The position numbers and the translations under genes were made by a program. The notes under the pieces are model-generated. The model did not search any database and was not told the DNA's origin. It was given only the letters and a program-made list of their open reading frames with translations. Of a stretch of DNA of 64,000 bases, positions 58,517-64,000 are shown piece by piece. The DNA comes from Bryocella elongata (GTDB lineage Bacteria; Acidobacteriota; Terriglobia; Terriglobales; Acidobacteriaceae), in contig NZ_FNVA01000001.1 of the NCBI RefSeq assembly GCF_900108185.1, positions 558,001 through 622,000 of the forward strand, given 5' to 3'. Each line of letters begins with the position of its first letter. Within the stretch, counting starts at the first letter, position 1.

Positions 58517-59725
58517 CTAAGTCAACTGCATCGCATCGACTTCGCTGGCACTGGCCGATTGTCGGCTGGAGAGCGCGAACAGCATGACGAGCGGAACCAC
58601 AGCGATGACGAACGAATGAATTCCGAGGTACAGAAGTCCGACGGCCGGGGCCAGATAGGCTGCAGCGATGAGCCAGCCCCGAACCCGTCCCGCAAGCATC
58701 ACCACCGGGAGGATCAGCAGCGTGAGGTCATAGAGAAACATGTGATAGCTGACGAGAATCGCACAGAGCGCGGCGATCGCGAAGGCCACCTGGTTCGATG
58801 GCGTCCGCCGGATCAGCACGGCTGACCACGCGAGGACGGCAAAGGAAGCGATCGCGACCACCAGAAATGCGGTGGTCGGGCTCAGCGTGTGAGTGCCCAG
58901 CCCGGAGAGGAGGCCGCGCAGGTTTGCCATAGCCGATACCGGTAGATTCATCTGCACCCGCTGCGCCGCGCTGCCGGAGCCTCCGCCGCTCAATCGCAGC
59001 AGCAGCAGCAGGTCGCGCATCCCCTGCACGCCGACAAGTGCGAAGCACGAGGCGACGACGACAGCGCCTGTCGCTACGAAGGCCGCGCCGAAGTTCCAGC
59101 CGCGTCGGAGGATCAGAAGAATCGCCAGGGGAATCGCAAGCTGAAAGCGGAACAGCGCGAGCGCGAGCGCCACGCCGGCATTCGCGTCGCGGTCGCGTTC
59201 CAGTTCGTGCCAGCAGACGCATACGAGCAGCAGGAAAAGAATCGAGTCCTGCCCTTGCGCCACGGTGAGCAGCAGGGGGGCGAAGAAGAAGATCGACAGG
59301 CCCAGCCCCGGTTGAATCCACGGGATGAACCGGCTAAAGGCCGAGCGCCCGATGAAAACGCAACCAATCAGCATCAGGACATTCAGCACCATGAAGGTGC
59401 GATAGGCCGCCTTGAAGGGAAGCCACGACAACGGGACGTCCAGTACAGCCTCATAGGCCGGATGGAAGTAATACAGCTGCATCGCGACGGGCATCACTTT
59501 GCCGTCCGCGACGCGGGTCTGGGCGTCCATGTCGTACAGGTGGGTGCGGTCTGTCCGAAGCAGATAGCCGGCGGTGTAGAAGCTGCGGAAGTCCGGCGAA
59601 CGGTCCCGCATCCCCAGAACGAACGTGCCCAGGATCTGGAAGACGATCAGCAGGATCGCGCAGCCGATCAGCAGCGGTGTCATGGACGATGACGTCGTCT
59701 CAGGCGGTCGAGCGGGCGTTGTCAA
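58517..59725 (-). CDS. GT87-family (DUF2029) polytopic glycosyltransferase-like protein within the nuo operon
   Basis: A 402-residue membrane protein with about ten transmembrane helices. 'RDRSPDFRSFYTAGYLLRTDRTHLYD' near 40-65 has the conserved Asp of the GT-C/GT87 first loop; 'FHPAYEAVLDVPLSWLPFKAAYRTFM' follows. GT87 enzymes use polyprenyl-phosphate mannose or related donors to build lipoarabinomannan-like glycans. Nothing suggests a role in complex I. It is inserted between nuoE and nuoF in the same direction, with inverted short repeats at 58471 and 60331. Confidence 0.72.
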   Translation of the reverse strand: MTTPARPPETTSSSMTPLLIGCAILLIVFQILGTFVLGMRDRSPDFRSFYTAGYLLRTDRTHLYDMDAQTRVADGKVMPVAMQLYYFHPAYEAVLDVPLSWLPFKAAYRTFMVLNVLMLIGCVFIGRSAFSRFIPWIQPGLGLSIFFFAPLLLTVAQGQDSILFLLLVCVCWHELERDRDANAGVALALALFRFQLAIPLAILLILRRGWNFGAAFVATGAVVVASCFALVGVQGMRDLLLLLRLSGGGSGSAAQRVQMNLPVSAMANLRGLLSGLGTHTLSPTTAFLVVAIASFAVLAWSAVLIRRTPSNQVAFAIAALCAILVSYHMFLYDLTLLILPVVMLAGRVRGWLIAAAYLAPAVGLLYLGIHSFVIAVVPLVMLFALSSRQSASASEVDAMQLT

Positions 59726-59809
59726 CAGTGGGGGCTCCTCGCACCAGCCTATCGCGGACGCGACGTGGCTCTGCGAACAAGCACCTCATTTGATACAGGT
59801 GGCGTTGGG

Positions 59810-60319
59810 TTACTTTACGTCCGTGCCACGGCCTGCGGCGTAGTCCTCGAGCACCTGATCGATCTTCGCGGGCGTCAGGTTCTCGTGGAAGTCATAGTTC
59901 ACCTGCACAGCCGGGGCCCAGCAGCAGGCGCCGATGCACTCGACCTCTTCGAGCGAGAAGAGGCCATCTTCGGTGACGCCCTTATGGCCGATGCCGAGCT
60001 TGTGCTTGCAGTGGTCCAGCAGCTCAAAGCCGCCGCGCAGCATGCAGCTGATGTTCGTGCAGACCTGCACGTTGTACTTGCCGGCCGGCTTGGTGCGCAG
60101 CATGGAGTAGTAGCTGAGCACGTTGCGCACGTCGAGCTCTAGCAGGTCGAGCCGCTTCGCGATCTCCGCGACGACTTCGTCGGAGACGTAGCCAATATCG
60201 TCCTGCGCGTAGAGCAGCATCGGCACCAGCGCGGAGCGCTGCACGGGGTAGATCGTGACGAGGTAGTCGAAGCGGGCGGCAGTCGCAGGAGAGAAGATTG
60301 AGTTCGAGATCGCGGCCAT
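59810..60319 (-). CDS. nuoE: NADH-quinone oxidoreductase subunit E
   Basis: A 169-residue [2Fe-2S] subunit, with cluster N1a ligands Cys87 and Cys92 (VCTNISC) and Cys128 and Cys132 (ECIGAC). The thioredoxin-like C-terminal half is complete. It pairs with NuoF in the NADH-oxidising module; here the two genes are separated by the GT87 gene. Confidence 0.97.
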   Translation of the reverse strand: MAAISNSIFSPATAARFDYLVTIYPVQRSALVPMLLYAQDDIGYVSDEVVAEIAKRLDLLELDVRNVLSYYSMLRTKPAGKYNVQVCTNISCMLRGGFELLDHCKHKLGIGHKGVTEDGLFSLEEVECIGACCWAPAVQVNYDFHENLTPAKIDQVLEDYAAGRGTDVK

Positions 60320-60330
60320 AGCAGCTCTAG

Positions 60331-60353
60331 GGTATAGGGTTCAGGGCTCAGGG
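60331..60353 (-). repeat. Short dispersed repeat, copy 2 (inverted relative to 58471)
   Basis: The minus strand reads CCCTGAGCCCT-GAAC-CCTATACC, matching the 58471 copy apart from one inserted base and three substitutions. It is immediately upstream of nuoE on the coding strand. Confidence 0.55.
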
Positions 60354-60391
60354 CCAAGGGGTCGTGCGGAAAACGGCCTCGCCGGCAGTGA

Positions 60392-60694
60392 CTATGCGGG
60401 GTACAGCATCTCGCGGGTGAGACGTTCGGCGGCCATGTCGAGCTCTTCCGGGGCGCCAGTGCCCAGGGTCACGGTGCCGTCGTCGTGGATGGCGAAGGGC
60501 AGCGAGGTTCCGTCACTCGCGGTCATCTCTGTTGGCGTGAAGCGCAGCCAGCGAATGCCGACGCGGAGGGTGATGGTGTCAGCCGAGATCTCGGTGACGG
60601 CGTGCTCGGTGGCGTTGAGGCCGTGGGCGGCGGAGTAGACGCGCAGCATGGAGGCCCAGGAGGTCCAGAGTTCGGCTTGGAGCTGATCGATCAT
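60392..60694 (-). CDS. Small hypothetical protein between nuoE and doxX
   Basis: From ATG 60694 the protein has 100 residues (an ORF with 14 more residues lacks a good start). It is mostly beta-rich ('ADTITLRVGIRWLRFTPTEMTASDG'), acidic, and has no signal peptide or recognised motif. It is read in the same direction as the nuo genes. No function can be assigned. Confidence 0.5.
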   Translation of the reverse strand: MIDQLQAELWTSWASMLRVYSAAHGLNATEHAVTEISADTITLRVGIRWLRFTPTEMTASDGTSLPFAIHDDGTVTLGTGAPEELDMAAERLTREMLYPA

Positions 60695-60853
60695 TTGTGT
60701 TGGCCCCCCTCCCCCCTGTTTTCTGCAAGTGTTCAAGAAGAGAGACGTTAGGGGTGGACCTTGGTCTTAGAGGCCGGGGAATCCGGATGAAGAGCGAAAG
60801 GCGCCCCAAGACCATGATAACGGCTTGGAGCGGGAACTATGCCAAGGTTGGGA

Positions 60854-61225
60854 TCAATGGATCGGAGCCAGAGCCAGTCGGCCATAGGCGACGAATGCCA
60901 TGAGAACTCCGAGGACTGCGCTCATCACGATGGGGGCTGCCTCCTTGTAGCGGGCGTGCACCCAGATGAAGAGCAGGCTCTCGATGGAGAGGATTGCGGC
61001 GGCCGCGATGGTGACGTCCGGATGCCAGTGAAAGGCGGCGGGAGCGATGAGCGCGATGACGCCGAGGAGTTCAAGGATGCCGAGCGCGGTCCAGGCGCTC
61101 CGAGGCAGCGCGCCGAAGGATGGGACGTCGTGGCTGACCTTCTCGAAGAGGAAGAGCTTCATGACACCCGATGAACCGTAGAGGAGCGCGGCTAGGACCT
61201 GCAGAATCCACAACAGGATGTTCAT
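60854..61225 (-). CDS. DoxX-family membrane protein
   Basis: A 123-residue protein with four transmembrane helices in the DoxX/DoxD-like arrangement. Motifs: 'ILQVLAALLYGSSGVMKLF' near 8-26 and 'LGILELLGVIALIAPAAF' near 48-66. DoxX proteins are linked to thiosulfate or general redox metabolism, and some bacterial ones are uncharacterised. Between nuoD and nuoE it is an accessory gene of unclear relevance. Confidence 0.75.
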   Translation of the reverse strand: MNILLWILQVLAALLYGSSGVMKLFLFEKVSHDVPSFGALPRSAWTALGILELLGVIALIAPAAFHWHPDVTIAAAAILSIESLLFIWVHARYKEAAPIVMSAVLGVLMAFVAYGRLALAPIH

Positions 61226-61648
61226 CCCGTATCTCCGGGGCAGAAGGATTTGGTGATGGGGTGATCGTAGCGGGAAACGGGCGTTGTGTCAGCGGAGGAT
61301 GTGGTCCCGGGCGGCTGAAGCCGCGGATTCGGGGCGTCGTAATGTCACCCCTGAAGGGGTGACCTGCCGTTCGTGCTGGAGGATGGATGGTCGGGACGAG
61401 CGCCTTGGTTTCCCAGCCGCTCGCATGGGTGGGAACCGGCAAAGGCAAGTCTGTAGCGGGATGAGTGTCCAGGTCGCCCGCTTCGCGGGCTGGAGGAATG
61501 AGGAAAGGCTGAGAACAGGAGTGGTATGCTTCCCGCGAAACCACTCTCTCCGAGATATGGGGCACCTGGTTTCTAGTGGATCCCCTCTAATGCAAACCCG
61601 GGTCCGAGAATCCGGACCCGGGGCACCCGATTGAGTGTCTTGCGCAGG
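61226..61648. other. 423-base gap between nuoD and doxX holding palindromes
   Basis: No gene found. Two hairpins with TGAA loops (61311-61324, GCGGC/GCCGC; and 61344-61363, GTCACCCC/GGGGTGAC) and the nuoD-flanking palindrome at 61597-61628 are present. The rest shows nothing I can name. The 61344 hairpin could be a terminator or repetitive extragenic palindrome. Confidence 0.5.
61597..61628. repeat. Palindromic repeat, copy 1, downstream side of nuoD
   Basis: Arms CCCGGGTCCG and CGGACCCGGG (61597-61606, 61613-61622) around AGAATC, followed by GCACCC. The same core (CCCGGGTCC...GGACCCGGGGCACCC) recurs at 63054. Confidence 0.6.
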
Positions 61649-62986
61649 TTACCGGTCGATGGCGCCCAACACGATGTCGATCGAGCCGATGATGGCGACC
61701 ACGTCGGCGATGAGCTTGCCTTTGCACATTGTCTCCAGGGCCTGGAGGTTGGCGAAGTCGGCGTTGCGCATGTGGACGCGGACGGGCTTCGATGTGCCGT
61801 CGGAGACGACGTAGTAGTTCATCATGCCGTGGGGAGCTTCGACGGAGCTGGTGACCTCGCCGGCGGGGACCTGGAAGCCTTCGGTGACGATCTTGAAGTG
61901 ATGGATGAGGGCTTCCATCTGGGTCTTCATCTGCTCGCGGTCGGGGACGAGGATCTTGGGAGCGTGGGCGACGATGCGGCCTTCGGGCAGGCCGGCGAGC
62001 GCCTGCTGGCAGATCTTCACGCTCTCGCGCATCTCCTGCATACGGACTTCGTAGCGGGCCCAGACGTCGCCGACGCTGGAGACGGGCACGTTGAACTGGA
62101 ACTTCTCGTAGCTGGAGTACGGCATGTCGCGGCGGACGTCGAAGTCGACGCCGGAGGCACGCAGCGGCGGGCCGGTGACGCCGAGGGCGATGGCGTCCGC
62201 AGCGCTGAGGATGCCGACTCCCATGAGGCGGTTGCGCCAGATGGGGTTGTTCTGCAGCAGACCTTCGTACTCGGCGATCTTGGAGGGGAAGTCGTCGAGG
62301 AACTCCTTGATGGTCTTGAAGAGGTCGAGGGGTGGCTCGAGCGAGACGCCGCCGATGCGGACGTAGCTGGTCATCATGCGCTGTCCGCTGACGGCCTCGA
62401 AGATACGCAGCAGGTTTTCGCGCTCGCGGAAGCAGTAGAGGAAGACGGTGAGCGCGCCGATGTCCATGGCGTGGGTGCCGAGCCAGACGAGGTGCGACTG
62501 GATGCGCGTGAGCTCGTTGAAGAGGACGCGGAGCCACTGGGCGCGCTCAGGGACCTCAAGCTGGAGGAGCTTCTCCACGGCCAGGGCGTAGGCCGTGTTG
62601 TTGGTCATCGGGCACAGGTAGTCGATGCGGTCGGTGAGGGGCGTGACCTGGTTGAAGAACTTGGCTTCGCAGGTCTTCTCGATACCGGTATGCAGATAGC
62701 CGATGTCCGGCGCCATGGAGACGATGGTCTCGCCGTCGACCTCGATGACGAGGCGGAGCACGCCGTGGGTGGACGGGTGCTGCGGGCCCATGTTGAGGAC
62801 CATGGTCTGGTCGGAGACGGGATCCGAGCCGTGCGGCTTGTGGTGGCCGGTGGAGGACTCGACGACGTCCTTGACGTCGGGAACCAGCAGATCTTCGGCG
62901 TTGCGGAAGCCCGCCAGCGTAGCTCCGGTGGAGTCCGTGGGCTTGTTCTTGTCTTCGGTAAACGGCTGGTGTTCCAGAACTGGCAT
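61649..62986 (-). CDS. nuoD: NADH-quinone oxidoreductase subunit D
   Basis: A 445-residue subunit near the quinone site, related to hydrogenase large subunits. Motifs 'VLNMGPQHPSTHGVLRLVIEVDGE' near 63-86, 'HTGIEKTCE' near 98-106 and 'LFNELTRIQSHLVWLGTHAMDIGA' near 155-178 are conserved. An N-terminal extension of about 60 residues, acidic and Lys-rich, precedes the family start. It is flanked by palindromic repeats on both sides. Confidence 0.97.
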   Translation of the reverse strand: MPVLEHQPFTEDKNKPTDSTGATLAGFRNAEDLLVPDVKDVVESSTGHHKPHGSDPVSDQTMVLNMGPQHPSTHGVLRLVIEVDGETIVSMAPDIGYLHTGIEKTCEAKFFNQVTPLTDRIDYLCPMTNNTAYALAVEKLLQLEVPERAQWLRVLFNELTRIQSHLVWLGTHAMDIGALTVFLYCFRERENLLRIFEAVSGQRMMTSYVRIGGVSLEPPLDLFKTIKEFLDDFPSKIAEYEGLLQNNPIWRNRLMGVGILSAADAIALGVTGPPLRASGVDFDVRRDMPYSSYEKFQFNVPVSSVGDVWARYEVRMQEMRESVKICQQALAGLPEGRIVAHAPKILVPDREQMKTQMEALIHHFKIVTEGFQVPAGEVTSSVEAPHGMMNYYVVSDGTSKPVRVHMRNADFANLQALETMCKGKLIADVVAIIGSIDIVLGAIDR

Positions 62987-63053
62987 GGAGTAGTTCTCCT
63001 GAGGTCGATGCCGGAGGTTTTAGACTCCGCTGGGGATCTGTGCCGGGATGAAG

Positions 63054-63083
63054 CCCGGGTCCCTTAAGGGACCCGGGGCACCC
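63054..63083. repeat. Palindromic repeat, copy 2, upstream side of nuoD
   Basis: A perfect 24-base palindrome CCCGGGTCCCTT / AAGGGACCCGGG (63054-63077) followed by GCACCC. Same flank as copy 1 at 61597. Confidence 0.65.
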
Positions 63084-63097
63084 AGATCGTTCAAGGT

Positions 63098-63607
63098 CTA
63101 GCGGTAGCCTTCGACGGGGTAGTCCTTGCGCAGCGGGTGTCCGTTCCAGTTGTCGGGCATCATGATGCGGGTGAGGCGGGGGTGACCGGCGAAGCGGATG
63201 CCGAAGAGGTCGAAGACCTCGCGCTCGTAGAAGTTGGCGGAGGGCCAGACGCTGGTGATGGAGTCGATGATGGGTGACTCGGAGTCGAGGCGCGCGACGA
63301 GGCGGATGCGCTGCTTGAGCGAGTGAGAGAGCAGGGAGTAGCTGAGCTGGAAGCGTGGCTCGCTGGGGTACCAGTCGACGGCGGTGCAGTCTTCGAAGAA
63401 GTTGTAGCCGGAGGCCTGGGCGGCACGTGCGGCGGCGACGATGCTTTCGGGCGCGATGGTGAGGGTGAGTTCGCCGCGGTCCCACTTGGCGTCGGTGGTG
63501 AGGTGGGCGAGGCCCTTGACGGCGGCGTGGTCGGCGAGCGCGGCTTCGACGGCTTGCTTGCCGAAGATGGCTTCTGCTGTGGCGGGGTTGGTGATGGGGT
63601 CGGGCAT
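63098..63607 (-). CDS. nuoC: NADH-quinone oxidoreductase subunit C
   Basis: A 169-residue subunit, with the family end block 'SITSVWPSANFYEREVFDLFGIRFAGHPRLTRIMMPDNWNGHPLRKDYPVEGY' seen across the last 55 residues. It is adjacent to the nuoA end; the nuoB gene, normally between A and C, is missing from this spot. Confidence 0.96.
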   Translation of the reverse strand: MPDPITNPATAEAIFGKQAVEAALADHAAVKGLAHLTTDAKWDRGELTLTIAPESIVAAARAAQASGYNFFEDCTAVDWYPSEPRFQLSYSLLSHSLKQRIRLVARLDSESPIIDSITSVWPSANFYEREVFDLFGIRFAGHPRLTRIMMPDNWNGHPLRKDYPVEGYR

Positions 63608-63683
63608 CGGCCGGTATTGTCCTCGAATGGGGGCTGGGGCGATGTGTCGCGCCTTCAGCGCTTGGGTGCTTCTTCCATCGGAA

Positions 63684-63727
63684 CCTGGGCCTTCGGCCCA
63701 GGCTGTGATATGGCGGGCCTTCGGCCC
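63684..63727. repeat. Two hairpins sharing GGGCCTTCGGCCC in the nuoA-nuoC gap
   Basis: CCTGGGCC-TTC-GGCCCAGG (63684-63702) and GGGCC-TTC-GGCCC (63715-63727). They lie between the nuoA stop (63737) and nuoC start (63607) where nuoB would be expected. Confidence 0.55.
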
Positions 63728-63736
63728 TGACGATCG

Positions 63737-64000
63737 TTACAGGTCGGCCTTGTCGTTGGACCAGTTCAGGATGCCCTTCTTCCAGACGTAGAAGAGGCCG
63801 ACGGCGACAAAACCGAGATAGACGAGCATCTCCCAGAAGCCGAACATGCGCGATCCGGTGATGGCCGGGAGCTGGCGATAGATGACTGCCCACGGGAGCA
63901 TGAAGACCGCTTCCACGTCGAACAGGATGAAGAGCATGGCGACCATGTAGAAGCGGACGCTGTAGCGGCCGCGGGCATCGCCCACCGGATCCATGCCGCA
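63737..64000 (-). CDS. nuoA: NADH-quinone oxidoreductase subunit A (5' end beyond window)
   Basis: The last 87 codons of a three-helix membrane subunit. The visible part starts inside 'CGMDPVGDARGRYSVRFYMVAMLFILFDVEAVFMLPW' (the conserved family segment, seen from its second residue) and ends at 'SNDKADL'. The start codon and first helix are outside the window. It is the first nuo gene visible. Confidence 0.93.
   Translation of the reverse strand, partial: CGMDPVGDARGRYSVRFYMVAMLFILFDVEAVFMLPWAVIYRQLPAITGSRMFGFWEMLVYLGFVAVGLFYVWKKGILNWSNDKADL

Noticed and set aside
59810-60319. nuoI or nuoB hidden in the operon as a fused or frameshifted reading frame
   Set aside because: No [4Fe-4S] ferredoxin motif pair (CxxCxxCxxxCP) or NuoB Cys pattern was found in the gaps between the subunits; the short gaps cannot hold either gene.
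1-64000. CRISPR array, insertion sequence or prophage
   Set aside because: No regularly spaced direct repeats, transposase, integrase or phage structural genes are visible on either strand.

Overview
The window looks like a chromosomal segment from a Terriglobia-type acidobacterium (Acidobacteriaceae; relatives would be Granulicella, Terriglobus or Edaphobacter). This is inferred from the high-GC, ATG/GTG/TTG-start coding, the Y_Y_Y-propeller histidine kinase, the many secreted alanine/proline-rich proteins, LmbE-like deacetylases, a DUF1800 protein, and a nuo operon interrupted by unrelated genes. No rRNA, CRISPR array, prophage or insertion sequence is visible. Every large gene reads as intact except the two cut by the window ends (the sensor kinase at base 1 and nuoA at base 64000).

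Layout. 1-2274: the 3' part of a hybrid propeller/histidine-kinase gene. 2296-2605: a complete small tRNA operon on the minus strand (promoter, tRNA-Gly(GCC), tRNA-Cys(GCA), terminator). 2662-10578 (minus): secretin, Fis-type regulator, CvpA, a lipoprotein esterase and the condensin subunit Smc with an unusual acidic insertion. 11015-24416: exported and envelope proteins (TPR protein, cupin, two LmbE deacetylases, acyltransferase, the MsrP/MsrQ methionine sulfoxide reductase pair, DUF1800) and RNase HII. 25843-28915 (minus): the translation operon rpsP-khpA-rimM-trmD-rplS, separated from rnhB by a plus-strand secreted protein gene.

29132-35828: two esterases diverge from a short gap. The plus-strand esterase leads a co-directional group of a RimK-like ATP-grasp ligase, a GCS2-type carboxylate-amine ligase, an M29-type aminopeptidase and a second, probably permuted ATP-grasp protein. 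This is the best candidate for an undescribed peptide/amide-forming pathway. 35905-36995: a PilZ protein overlapping a NarL-type regulator whose receiver domain has lost the phosphorylation site (Asp replaced by Glu). 37070-41916: an MFS transporter, then a siroheme-dependent sulfite/nitrite reductase with two siroheme biosynthesis genes. In front of the reductase is a likely transcription attenuator: a promoter whose predicted start coincides with the ATG of a 23-codon ORF carrying tandem Cys codons, followed by an intrinsic terminator. I consider this the most specific and testable novelty in the window.

41922-46480 (minus): GH25 lysozyme, a secreted homoserine-acetyltransferase-like hydrolase, an M61 peptidase and glutathione peroxidase. 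46554-64000 (minus): the respiratory complex I operon, read as nuoA-C-D-(DoxX, hypothetical)-E-(GT87)-F-(HicA, HicB)-G-H-J-K-L-M-N. nuoB and nuoI are absent from the window, and palindromic repeats sit at several of the interrupted junctions.
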